From Phycisphaerae bacterium (GTDB lineage Bacteria; Planctomycetota; Phycisphaerae; SM23-33): a stretch of 50,092 nt of DNA. The translations under genes were made by a program, and so were the position numbers. The notes under the pieces were generated by a model. It was not told where the DNA came from. It worked only from the letters and a program-made list of their open reading frames with translations, and did not search any database. This document shows positions 1 through 6,691 of this stretch, one piece after another (position 1 is the first letter of the stretch; each line of letters opens with the position of its first letter). The stretch lies in NCBI GenBank assembly GCA_030745875.1, contig JASLNT010000077.1:1-50092 (forward strand), given 5' to 3'.

Positions 1-96
1 GCCGACGGCCGGCACGGCGCCCTTCTTGCCCAACTCGGTGGTCAGTCTCTTCATTACTTCGCTGGCAATCTTGTCGATCAGTTCCTGCTGGTCCAT
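1..96 (-). CDS. N-terminus of a BMC cargo protein (partial, cut by left edge)
   Basis: An ATG at 96-94 opens a frame that runs off the left edge; only 32 codons are visible. The translation begins MDQQELIDKIASEVMKRL, a short amphipathic helix, then a Gly/Lys/Ala/Pro-rich linker. Helices of this kind are the known encapsulation peptides that recruit enzymes into bacterial microcompartments. The start lies one base after the stop of the RpiB-like gene, so it belongs to the same operon. In PVM-type loci the usual remaining cargo includes PduL phosphotransacylase, a class II aldolase and lactaldehyde/lactate dehydrogenase. Which of these it is cannot be told from the visible part. Confidence 0.7.
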   Translation of the reverse strand, partial: MDQQELIDKIASEVMKRLTTELGKKGAVPAVG

Positions 97-97
97 C

Positions 98-685
98 TTA
101 CTTTCGCTCTCTTTCTGTAGCCATCAGCTTGTTCACTCTCGGCCAGTGTCTTCCACCGGCAAACGGTGTTTCCAACCAGAGCCTCGCCATCTCGCAGAGC
201 TCCCCGCTGCCGTGGAGAGGACCGCCCAGCGTAAGGACGTTAGCGTTATTATGTTCGCGGCTGCTGACGATTGTACGAATGTCATAGCACAACGCGGCGC
301 GGATGCCGCGAACCTTGTTGCAAACCATCGAAGATCCTATTCCCGCGCCGTCGAGCATAATGCCCCGCTCGCACTGCCCGCCGGCGACCTTCCTGGCGAC
401 CGCGGCGGCGATGTCGGGGTAGTCGACTTTCTCCGACCCGTCGCAACCGACGTCAGTAACCACGTAGCCCAAAGTTTCCAGATAAGCCTTTATACCGTTC
501 TTGCCGCTCACACACGTGTGATCGCAGCCGATCGCAACCCGCCGTACGCGGTCCTTGACAAACGCCCCGCCGCCCGCGGCCGCGGGTGTTGGCGCATCGC
601 CCAGACTCACGCCGTCGAGATTACCCTCGGCGACGATCTTGTCCACTACGGCGTCTACGATCTTGTTTATGTCTATCTCTGTCAC
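98..685 (-). CDS. RpiB/LacAB-family sugar-phosphate isomerase-like BMC protein
   Basis: A 195-residue protein read from a GTG start. Residues 1-22 (MTEIDINKIVDAVVDKIVAE) form an amphipathic helix like a BMC encapsulation peptide, followed by an Ala/Pro/Gly linker. From about residue 48 it matches the RpiB/LacA/LacB fold: GCDH (D55, H56), DYPD near 89, the GAGIG loop at 113-117, NKV, HNNANVL (H145) and GGRHWPRV near the end. In E. coli RpiB the residue before the GTGIG loop is the catalytic Cys; here it appears to be Asp112. RpiB interconverts ribose 5-phosphate and ribulose 5-phosphate; RpiB-like proteins are known from PVM-type BMC loci but the substrate here is unknown. It lies 27 bases after the upstream BMC-P gene. 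Confidence 0.8.
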   Translation of the reverse strand: MTEIDINKIVDAVVDKIVAEGNLDGVSLGDAPTPAAAGGGAFVKDRVRRVAIGCDHTCVSGKNGIKAYLETLGYVVTDVGCDGSEKVDYPDIAAAVARKVAGGQCERGIMLDGAGIGSSMVCNKVRGIRAALCYDIRTIVSSREHNNANVLTLGGPLHGSGELCEMARLWLETPFAGGRHWPRVNKLMATERERK

Positions 686-712
686 TCTTGCGTCCAGGGA
701 TTCATCTACTGT

Positions 713-997
713 TTAAGCGTCGGGATCTACGTCCACTGAGTCAACGATTCCGGCGATTACCGTCCGTATTGTCATGATGGTCGGAGTGTCCATCAACATT
801 CTGGCCGATCCGCCTTCGTCGCATATAATCACGGTGTCGCCCACGCCCGCCTGGGCGTTGTCCACCGCAAGCATCATCTTCCCGTCGTCCGATCCGTCAG
901 GCTTGATCGGCTGAACCATCATGATCTTCAAATTCTTGTAGTCGTCGATCTTCGTGTCGGCCACTACGTTCGCGGTCACTCGAGCCAGTATCATCAT
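713..997 (-). CDS. BMC-P shell vertex protein (EutN/CcmL family), copy 4 in transcription order
   Basis: A 94-residue single-domain EutN/CcmL protein. These form pentamers that cap the vertices of microcompartment shells. The family signature is clear: MILARVTANVV start, IMMVQPI beta strand, AVDNAQAGVGDTVII in the centre (the usual D-x-vGAGxGD-x-V motif) and IVAGIVDSVDV at the C-terminus. The start overlaps the stop of the preceding BMC-P gene in an ATGA, which suggests translational coupling; the second Met codon (994) is an alternative start. It is the most divergent of the four BMC-P proteins here, with AQAGVGD instead of VGAG. Confidence 0.92.
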   Translation of the reverse strand: MMILARVTANVVADTKIDDYKNLKIMMVQPIKPDGSDDGKMMLAVDNAQAGVGDTVIICDEGGSARMLMDTPTIMTIRTVIAGIVDSVDVDPDA

Positions 998-1284
998 CCA
1001 CCCCCCGTGGTCTCGGCGTCTTCACCTTCGATGTGATCGATGATGCCCATAATCGCCACGTCGCCCGGATGGAACCAGTTGGGCAGGGCTTGACCGGCCT
1101 CTTTTGACGATTCGTAAAAGATCAGATCGCCCTCGCCCGCGCGGACCACGTCCATACCGACCAGCACATCGCCGGTGGGCTTGCGATGGCTGTCCAGCGG
1201 TTGGATCAGCATCAGCTTGACGCCTTCAAAGGACTCGTGCTTCCTGTCGGCGACGACTCTGCCTATTACTCTGCCTAGCTTCAC
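994..1284 (-). CDS. BMC-P shell vertex protein (EutN/CcmL family), copy 3
   Basis: A 96-residue EutN/CcmL pentamer protein. An open frame extends further upstream into the aldehyde dehydrogenase gene, but that extension is a shadow. Similarity to the family starts exactly at the GTG at 1284 (VKLGRVIGRVVADRKH), 20 bases after the aldehyde dehydrogenase stop codon. Core motifs are LMLIQPL, VGMDVVRAGEGDLIFY (the pentamer-core D-x-x-x-AGxGD motif) and VAIMGIIDHIE. It ends in a small Thr/Gly tail, and its TGA overlaps the ATG of the next BMC-P gene. There is no strong Shine-Dalgarno before the GTG, so coupling to upstream translation is plausible. Confidence 0.9.
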   Translation of the reverse strand: MKLGRVIGRVVADRKHESFEGVKLMLIQPLDSHRKPTGDVLVGMDVVRAGEGDLIFYESSKEAGQALPNWFHPGDVAIMGIIDHIEGEDAETTGGG

Positions 1285-1304
1285 TTTGCTGTTTTTTAAA
1301 TAAC

Positions 1305-2753
1305 CTATACGATCCGGAAATAATCGACTACCGTGCAGCGTCTCTCTCGCGTGAACGTCCTGGCGCGGGTAATCCCGTCGCCGGTCGGGCTGGCGATCGA
1401 TAGCGAGGTGAACCCCGCCCCGCCGACACCCAGTCCGGCGTAGCTCGGACCGTTCTTGACGAATATCGAACAGTTCATCACCTTGGCCATCTTCGATAGC
1501 TTGGCGATGTTCAGCGAGTGCATCATCGCGGTGTGGCGGAACCCGTGCTCGCACTGGAACGCCAGATCGATCGCGTCGTCAACGTTTTTCACGCGGGTAA
1601 GCGGCATGACGGGCATAAGCTGCTCGGTCCAGATCAGCGGGTGCTCCCGCCCGACCTCGCAAAGCAGCATCCTGACCGAATCGGGGATATCCAGGCCGAT
1701 GTCCTTGGCGATAACGCGAGGATTTTTACCAACGTATTTCTTGTTAATGGCCCCTTCGTCACCGGGACAACCGGGCTTATCGATCACCAGATCGGTCAGC
1801 GCCTTGGTCTGGGCTTCATCCAGCAGGTAGGCTCCGTTCGCGACCATTGCCTGTTTGAGCCTGTCAGCCACCGACTCAACGACGATGACTTCCTTCTCGC
1901 AGATACAGATGACGTTATTGTCAAAGCTTCCTCCGGCTACGATGTCCTTGCCCGCTTTCTCGATATCGGCGGTTTCGTCGACCACTACCGGCGGGTTGCC
2001 CGGACCGGCGGCGACTGCCTTTTTGCCGCTCTTCATTGCAATCTTGACAATACCCGGACCACCTGTAACCACGAGCATTCCGATGTCCTCGTGCGTAAAG
2101 AGGACACCGGCGGCGGCGACTGTCGGGTTGGCCATCGCGGTGATGAGGTTCATAGGTCCGCCGGCGCTGACGATCGCCTGGTTCATCAGTTTAACGGCCA
2201 TACCAGAAACTCTCTTGGCCGACGGGTGCGGTCCGAAGACCACCGAATTACCTGCAGCTATCATTCCGATACCGTTGCAGACAACCGTGGAAGACGGATT
2301 GGTCGACGGGATAATCGCCCCGATAACGCCCCATGGGGCCCGCTCGATGAGCGACATTCCATCGTCGTCTGAAAATGCGCTTGGTTGGAGATCTTCAACG
2401 CCGGGAGTCTTGTTGGCCACCAGCGCGTGCTTGATAAGTTTATCTTCAACTCGTCCGAAGCCTGTTTCTTCGACCGCGAGTCTCGACATCAGCTCGTTGT
2501 TATCGAGCGTGGCCTGTCGCATCGCGGCGATGATCTTCCTTCGGGTCACGAGTGTGAGTTCGAGAAGTTCTTTCTGGGCGATCTTTGCCGCTGCGATAGC
2601 GGTTTCAATGTCGCCGAAAAGCCCCGGACCCAACGCCTCTGGCGCAGCAGCGGGCGCAGCGGGGGAGGCCTGAGGCGAAGCGGACTCCGAAACGTCCATC
2701 TTCGACAGGACATCCTGCACCAAAAGGCGAATGTTCTGTTCAAGTGAATCCAT
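1305..2753 (-). CDS. CoA-acylating aldehyde dehydrogenase (PduP/EutE type), BMC cargo
   Basis: A 482-residue protein that should oxidise an aldehyde to acyl-CoA with NAD+ and CoA inside the shell. Residues 1-19 (MDSLEQNIRLLVQDVLSKM) are an amphipathic encapsulation-peptide-like helix. Residues about 22-45 are an Ala/Pro/Ser linker, and the rest is the aldehyde dehydrogenase domain. Visible motifs are WGVIGAIIPSTNPSSTV near 141, VTGGPGIVKIAMKSGKK near 229-244, the catalytic Cys at about 283 within VICICEKEV, and EHPLIWTEQLMPV. Cofactor recycling between this enzyme and an alcohol dehydrogenase is the rule in aldehyde BMCs. By PVM analogy the substrate would be lactaldehyde from fucose or rhamnose, which is an inference. 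It sits between two pairs of BMC-P genes, six bases from one of them. Confidence 0.93.
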   Translation of the reverse strand: MDSLEQNIRLLVQDVLSKMDVSESASPQASPAAPAAAPEALGPGLFGDIETAIAAAKIAQKELLELTLVTRRKIIAAMRQATLDNNELMSRLAVEETGFGRVEDKLIKHALVANKTPGVEDLQPSAFSDDDGMSLIERAPWGVIGAIIPSTNPSSTVVCNGIGMIAAGNSVVFGPHPSAKRVSGMAVKLMNQAIVSAGGPMNLITAMANPTVAAAGVLFTHEDIGMLVVTGGPGIVKIAMKSGKKAVAAGPGNPPVVVDETADIEKAGKDIVAGGSFDNNVICICEKEVIVVESVADRLKQAMVANGAYLLDEAQTKALTDLVIDKPGCPGDEGAINKKYVGKNPRVIAKDIGLDIPDSVRMLLCEVGREHPLIWTEQLMPVMPLTRVKNVDDAIDLAFQCEHGFRHTAMMHSLNIAKLSKMAKVMNCSIFVKNGPSYAGLGVGGAGFTSLSIASPTGDGITRARTFTRERRCTVVDYFRIV

Positions 2754-2759
2754 AGGTTA

Positions 2760-3056
2760 CTAACCTTCTTGTTTCGAGTAGACGACCTCGCCCGACTCGT
2801 CGATCAGGTCGATTATGCCGAGTATCGAAGCGTCAATCGGCTTGTCGAACGTTCTTGGCGTCTGGCGATTGGGGCTGCCACCGGACATAAAGATCATCTC
2901 GCCCACACCGGCTCCAACCTGGTCGAGAGCAACGTGGTACTCATCCTTCGTCGCGCCATGCTGGTCGCATTTCTGCACGAGCATATACCGCGCGCCGTCG
3001 ATATCGTCGGCCTTCTGGGTGCTCACCACCGTTCCAACTATCATGCCAAGTATCAT
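2760..3056 (-). CDS. BMC-P shell vertex protein (EutN/CcmL family), copy 2
   Basis: A 98-residue EutN/CcmL pentamer protein starting MILGMIVGTVVSTQK. The conserved centre reads ALDQVGAGVGEMIFMSGGS, with the usual D-x-VGAGxGE core, and the C-terminal strand is ASILGIIDLIDE. The hydrophobic N-terminal strand and length of about 95-100 residues are typical. It follows the next BMC-P gene by 13 bases and precedes the aldehyde dehydrogenase by six bases, so it is firmly in the operon. It resembles the neighbouring copy at 3070-3384 (VGTVVSTxK, VGAGxGE) more than the two copies downstream of the dehydrogenase, which suggests two pairs of different origin or role. Confidence 0.93.
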   Translation of the reverse strand: MILGMIVGTVVSTQKADDIDGARYMLVQKCDQHGATKDEYHVALDQVGAGVGEMIFMSGGSPNRQTPRTFDKPIDASILGIIDLIDESGEVVYSKQEG

Positions 3057-3069
3057 AGTCGCCTTTAGT

Positions 3070-3384
3070 CTACTTCGCGGTTTCGGGTTCGGGGTTTTTG
3101 ACGTAGGTCGGTTTTCCGCCTATCTCGATGGTATCGACGATGGCGGTAATCGTCGCGTCGGCGGGCTTGCCAAGTGTCGCCTCGGTGTAACGTCCACAAC
3201 TTCCCGAAGCATAAAACACTATCTCGCCCGTACCGGCGCCGACACCGTCCATCGCAACAACATACTTGTCCAAACCTTCCATGCTGGAAGGATTGATCAG
3301 TTCGAGAAGCAGGAATTTCAATCCTACAATCTTCGAAGATTTATGCGTCGACACTACCGTTCCGACAACTCTTCCCAGTACCAT
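3070..3384 (-). CDS. BMC-P shell vertex protein (EutN/CcmL family), copy 1
   Basis: A 104-residue EutN/CcmL protein beginning MVLGRVVGTVVSTHKS. The central motif is AMDGVGAGTGEIVFYASGSC and the C-terminal strand is ATITAIVDTIEIGG. The C-terminus is slightly extended and rich in Lys, Pro and Glu (about ten residues), probably exposed on one face of the pentamer. A Shine-Dalgarno-like GAGGA lies upstream of the ATG. It is the first of four BMC-P genes in the operon and comes 33 bases after the second BMC-H gene. Confidence 0.93.
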   Translation of the reverse strand: MVLGRVVGTVVSTHKSSKIVGLKFLLLELINPSSMEGLDKYVVAMDGVGAGTGEIVFYASGSCGRYTEATLGKPADATITAIVDTIEIGGKPTYVKNPEPETAK

Positions 3385-3417
3385 GCCATCGTCCTCAATT
3401 CTCGCCGAAAGCGATGA

Positions 3418-3714
3418 TTATGCGGGAGTGCGGCCCAGCGGAAGCGTAACGTCCACATTGACGTGCGGACGCGGGATCACGTGCGTCGAAACGATCTCGC
3501 CCACACGCTCCGCCGCTCGCGTACCGGCGTCAACCGCCGCGCGAACCGCCGCCACGTCGCCTCGTACAACCGCGGTGACGTACCCACCGCCGATCTTCTC
3601 GTAGCTGACAAGTTCGACTTTTGCGGCTTTGACCATTGCGTCGGACGCTTCAACCATCGCGGTGAAGCCCCGCGTCTCGATCATTCCTAATGCTTCCTGA
3701 CTATTTTCTGCCAT
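3418..3714 (-). CDS. BMC-H hexameric shell protein, copy 2
   Basis: A 98-residue single BMC-domain (Pfam BMC) protein, the tile of the shell facets. Motifs: [21 protein letters not shown] at the N-terminus, then [27 protein letters not shown]. The pore loop is K-I-G-G-G (residues 40-44), lined by glycine, so the central pore should be small and uncharged. The sequence is identical to the other BMC-H in this operon over the first 97 residues except Val85 (Leu there), and it ends TPA rather than TPKKGK. A good Shine-Dalgarno (AAGGAAG) precedes the ATG. It follows the tandem shell protein by 35 bases. Confidence 0.96.
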   Translation of the reverse strand: MAENSQEALGMIETRGFTAMVEASDAMVKAAKVELVSYEKIGGGYVTAVVRGDVAAVRAAVDAGTRAAERVGEIVSTHVIPRPHVNVDVTLPLGRTPA

Positions 3715-3749
3715 TGTTCTTCCTTATCATTCCTTGAGTAGCCTGGAGA

Positions 3750-4385
3750 CTACTTCTTGTATTTTGCCTGCGGGTCGCGACCGGTAATGGTCTCGAGCCT
3801 CGCCTCAATTATTCTGCTGGCTTCGATCACCTCGGCCTCGTCGCCAGAGATGTAAACTCGACCGAACTTGCCAATGCCCTTGACGTCGATAATCTTGATG
3901 TTGGCGCCCTTCTCGGCCTCGTTGGCTGCGAAGTACGCGTAACCGGCCGGCTCGATCTCGAGAATGTACAGCGTGTCGCCCTGGACGATCATATTGCCGT
4001 ACCGCACGCGATTGATCAGCATCGCGTGGTGGTCGATCACGTTTTTGATGAGCTGGCTGGTAAGAATGCGGGGCTTCATGCGGTCGTCTATCGTGTGGCC
4101 GAGTTCGGCAAGAACCGCCTCGCCAGCCATTCGAGTATCGGCCTGCTCGTCGGAGTGGATCTCCATCATCCCGAACGATCGCTCAACAACCTGCAGACCG
4201 GGCTTGACGTTGGTCGTCTTGACCGCAATGTCAGTCAGCCGGTTGATCTCGATGCCAGGGGCAATCTCGATCACGCAGCACGCCTGCCCGGTCGTGGGCA
4301 GGAATCCGCGAGATATCGTCGATATCAGAGACGCCATCTGCGACTGCAGAGAGTCGAGAAAAACGTAAGTTCTCAAATCAACCAT
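3750..4385 (-). CDS. Tandem BMC-domain-like shell protein (BMC-T-like)
   Basis: A 211-residue protein flanked on both sides by BMC-H genes. Two weakly similar BMC-like units can be seen. The first spans roughly residues 36-95 (ACCVIEIAPGIEINRLTDIA, then VKPGLQVVERSFGMMEIHSD). The second spans roughly 125-205 (LYILEIEPAGYAYFAANEAE, then ANIKIIDVKGIGKFGRVYIS and a final helix). Both follow the BMC order of strand, helix, strand, pore hairpin and helix, with the pore loop of the second reading KGIGKFG. BMC-T proteins form pseudohexameric trimers, sometimes with gated pores. The similarity is low enough that I infer the fold rather than recognise it. It starts two bases after the first BMC-H stop codon. 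Confidence 0.72.
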   Translation of the reverse strand: MVDLRTYVFLDSLQSQMASLISTISRGFLPTTGQACCVIEIAPGIEINRLTDIAVKTTNVKPGLQVVERSFGMMEIHSDEQADTRMAGEAVLAELGHTIDDRMKPRILTSQLIKNVIDHHAMLINRVRYGNMIVQGDTLYILEIEPAGYAYFAANEAEKGANIKIIDVKGIGKFGRVYISGDEAEVIEASRIIEARLETITGRDPQAKYKK

Positions 4386-4387
4386 GT

Positions 4388-4693
4388 TTACTTACCTTTC
4401 TTGGGGGTGCGGCCCAGCGGAAGCGTAACGTCAACGTTAAGATGCGGACGCGGAATCACGTGCGTCGAGACAATCTCGCCTACGCGCTCGGCGGCTCGCG
4501 TACCGGCGTCAACCGCAGCTCGAACAGCAGCAACGTCGCCACGAACAACAGCTGTCACATAACCGCCGCCGATCTTCTCGTAGCTGACCAATTCCACCTT
4601 GGCGGCCTTGACCATCGCGTCGGACGCTTCAACCATCGCGGTAAATCCACGCGTCTCGATCATTCCCAATGCTTCCTGACTATTTTCCGCCAT
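4388..4693 (-). CDS. BMC-H hexameric shell protein, copy 1
   Basis: A 101-residue single BMC-domain shell protein and the first shell gene of the operon. It carries the [21 protein letters not shown] start and a K-I-G-G-G pore loop at 40-44. It is the near twin of the copy at 3418-3714: one substitution (Leu85 for Val) in the first 97 residues, and a basic tail KKGK instead of A. At DNA level the two genes differ at many third codon positions, so this is not a recent duplication. AGGAG lies a few bases before the ATG. The SDR gene ends 77 bases upstream. Confidence 0.96.
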   Translation of the reverse strand: MAENSQEALGMIETRGFTAMVEASDAMVKAAKVELVSYEKIGGGYVTAVVRGDVAAVRAAVDAGTRAAERVGEIVSTHVIPRPHLNVDVTLPLGRTPKKGK

Positions 4694-4770
4694 TATCGGC
4701 TCCTGTAGCGTAGTAGTATGCGGCCTGCAAACTTACCCAGCGTTGAGTCCGCTTGCAAGACATTATTGTC

Positions 4771-5556
4771 TTAGTGCATTTCCCGCCCACCGGTGATATT
4801 TATCGCCTGTCCGGTCATGTAGCCGGCCTTCTCTGAGGCAAGGAATACGGTGACATCGACGACCTCTTCTATTTTCGCAAGGCGCTTCAGAGGCACCTTG
4901 GCGCTAAACGTCTTGACAAGCTCTTCCATCGACTGGCCCATCGTTCTCTGGTAAGCGGTCGACACGCTGGACCATACGCCCGTACCCTCTGTAATACCGG
5001 GACAGACGCAGTTAACGCGGATATTGTCACCAGCCAATTCGTAGGCTAGGGCCTGTGTGAATGCGATAATAGCGCCCTTGGCGGATGAGTAAGCACTCAT
5101 GACTGCAGAACCGGTCTTGCCCGATTTGGACGAGAAGTTTACGATAGCACCGCCGCCTCCGGCCTTCATCACGGGCACAACTTCCTTGACGAACAGGAAT
5201 GAGCCTTTGCAGTTCACAGCGTAGATGAAGTCCCAATCTTCAGGAGTAATGTCTTCGACCTTGTTGCCTTCACCGGTGACGCCCGCGACGTTTACCAGCA
5301 CGTCAATCTTGCCGCCAAATCCTTCAAGTGCTGCAGCGACAATGGCTTTGACCTGATCGTGATCGGTGATATTACCTGCAAACGACTTGGCGGCAGCGCC
5401 GGAGGGGTCGATCTCATTGCAGCATTCATCAAGTTTGGCCTGGTCGAGGTCAGTCAGGAAGACTTTGGCGCCCTGGGCATGGAGTTCTTTGGCGATACCT
5501 ATTCCGATAGTGCCTGACGCCCCGGTAACCAGTGCTACTTTGTTCTCAAAACTCAC
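4771..5556 (-). CDS. Short-chain dehydrogenase/reductase, first gene of the BMC operon
   Basis: A 261-residue classical SDR read from a GTG with AGGGAG about eight bases upstream. The Rossmann nucleotide motif is TGASGTIG (11-18), followed by NVAG at 89-92, Asn115, Ser142/143 and the catalytic YSSAK (Tyr156, Lys160). PGI near 196-198 and the C-terminal GQAINITGG are also typical. An acidic Asp36-Asp38 after the second strand favours NAD+ over NADP+. It has no targeting helix at its N-terminus, so it need not be inside the shell. In the context of sugar catabolism it could oxidise a sugar (for example fucose or rhamnose) or reduce lactaldehyde; the sequence does not decide between these. Confidence 0.9.
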   Translation of the reverse strand: MSFENKVALVTGASGTIGIGIAKELHAQGAKVFLTDLDQAKLDECCNEIDPSGAAAKSFAGNITDHDQVKAIVAAALEGFGGKIDVLVNVAGVTGEGNKVEDITPEDWDFIYAVNCKGSFLFVKEVVPVMKAGGGGAIVNFSSKSGKTGSAVMSAYSSAKGAIIAFTQALAYELAGDNIRVNCVCPGITEGTGVWSSVSTAYQRTMGQSMEELVKTFSAKVPLKRLAKIEEVVDVTVFLASEKAGYMTGQAINITGGREMH

Positions 5557-5695
5557 GGTAAAGCTCCCTTTGTCTCAGCGTTCTGAAGTTTTGGACACCC
5601 GCGACCGTAAGCAACTGTGGAGTCCAATGAAATTCGGTGTGTTTCCCCCGTCCGATCGCTAGTAGCAACTACCGCGGACGCGAGATAGGCCGAAG

Positions 5696-5704
5696 AGTAT
5701 ACCA
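5696..5704 (-). promoter_or_regulatory. Possible extended -10 promoter of the BMC operon
   Basis: On the minus strand the sequence TGGTATACT matches an extended -10 box (TGn plus TATACT, five of six bases). No good -35 is present at 16-18 bases, which is tolerated for extended -10 promoters. It would give a leader of about 130 bases before the GTG of the SDR gene. Planctomycete promoters are poorly defined, so confidence is low. Confidence 0.35.
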
Positions 5705-5743
5705 GCAACTTCCGGCAATTGGAAGAGGGTATTTAAAATGCAA

Positions 5744-5778
5744 CCCGGTCGCCGGTAATTTGCGTACCGGCGACCGGG
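5744..5778 (-). terminator. Hairpin terminator after the cupin gene
   Basis: A perfect 14-base inverted repeat (CCCGGTCGCCGGTA at 5744-5757 and its complement at 5765-5778) encloses a 7-base loop. It sits 26 bases downstream of the stop codon of the minus-strand cupin gene, and on that strand it is followed by TTGCATTTT. This separates the cupin gene from the BMC operon promoter region. On the plus strand it is followed by GCATTTT, but no plus-strand gene ends here. Confidence 0.75.
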
Positions 5779-5803
5779 CATTTTGTACTGTCATTCGGGT
5801 CTA

Positions 5804-6553
5804 TTACAGGCCAGCCAACTTCATGAAGTACTTGTTGGCAACCGGATCGGAGTGCCGTACGCCCTTGTCATCGTGTACGTTAGCCGATTCGGTGATGATG
5901 GCGCCTTCGGGGCCAGCCAATTGCCAGTGCTTGGTCAGGACCTTGGCCAGCGGAACAAATACGCCCGGTGTGGCGATAACTTCGTGCTTGGTCTCGGTTT
6001 TTCCGCCCATGTGGCACTTGGGAACTACGCATTCTTTGCTCAGATTCGGCTCGCCGATGCCGACGATGTGCGAGAGACCGTGACGGACCAGCCAGCCTTC
6101 GCGCTTGGGAGGATTCTTGTCGGTCGCCAGATGCCAGTGCTCCGGAAGCATCTGACCGGGCATAAGAAACAGGTCCATCTGCATGTAGCGATCTTCTTCA
6201 TGGTTCTTCCACATGCGCGCGGCAAGACCGAGCTTCATGAACTGACCAATCTCGTAGTCCGAGACCCACAGGTTCTTCTTCATGTCCGGGAAAACCGGAT
6301 ATCCGTGGTACTTCATCAGGGTAATGCAGGCGTCTTTGGCTTTGTCTTCGTTGAACTTTCCGTCAGTGTAGAAGTCCTTGTTATGGAAGTGCAGGCCCTT
6401 GGCGGCTTTCTTGACGGCTTTGACCGCCTTCTTCCCAACTGCTCCGCACACGCCGCAATGCGCATCGCTCGACGAATTAATCGCCATAACGCCCGCACCG
6501 GCGGCTAGACCTGTAATCATCGAACGCCTGCTGAGTTTCTTCTTGTCTGCCAT
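5804..6553 (-). CDS. Tat-exported cupin protein, resembling D-lyxose ketol-isomerase
   Basis: A 249-residue protein with a twin-arginine signal: KKKLSRRSMITGLAAGAGVMA at about residues 4-24. The mature part has cupin metal ligands in LPEHWH, then Lys-Arg-Glu (KREGW) and a later His in KHWQL. The same spacing of His-x-His, Arg-Glu and a distal His is seen in the cupin D-lyxose isomerases. Those are normally cytosolic, so export is unusual. A short Lys/Ala-rich helical stretch with two Cys (HCGVCG) follows the signal. AGGAAAG precedes the ATG. The TIM-barrel isomerase gene lies 138 bases upstream on the same strand, which fits a role in handling an uncommon sugar, but the activity is an inference from motifs only. 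Confidence 0.68.
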   Translation of the reverse strand: MADKKKLSRRSMITGLAAGAGVMAINSSSDAHCGVCGAVGKKAVKAVKKAAKGLHFHNKDFYTDGKFNEDKAKDACITLMKYHGYPVFPDMKKNLWVSDYEIGQFMKLGLAARMWKNHEEDRYMQMDLFLMPGQMLPEHWHLATDKNPPKREGWLVRHGLSHIVGIGEPNLSKECVVPKCHMGGKTETKHEVIATPGVFVPLAKVLTKHWQLAGPEGAIITESANVHDDKGVRHSDPVANKYFMKLAGL

Positions 6554-6648
6554 TTTCTTTCCTACCTATTCTCGATTGTTCCTGTTGTAACGACATCCGA
6601 ACTGCATCCAGGCTCCGACATCGTTATTGAAATTAATCCTACAAAACC

Positions 6649-6677
6649 ATTCTAGGCATTGCTCATTGCACATGCAA
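6649..6677 (-). promoter_or_regulatory. Possible promoter of the cupin gene with a TTGCA dyad
   Basis: On the minus strand TTGCAT (6677-6672) and TAGAAT (6654-6649) are spaced by 17 bases. The -10 matches five of six consensus bases, the -35 only three. The -35 overlaps a dyad TTGCA-TG-TGCAA (6666-6677) that could be an operator. It lies between the TIM-barrel gene stop and the cupin start. Confidence 0.3.
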
Positions 6678-6691
6678 CCGCTCGGGCTTAC

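Noticed and set aside
1285..1554. An N-terminal extension of the BMC-P protein at 994-1284
   Set aside because: It overlaps the end of the aldehyde dehydrogenase in another frame and is not family-like; the GTG at 1284 fits the family start.
1518..2372. A 284-codon plus-strand open frame opposite the aldehyde dehydrogenase
   Set aside because: The dehydrogenase reading is unmistakable; the antisense product shows no family motif.
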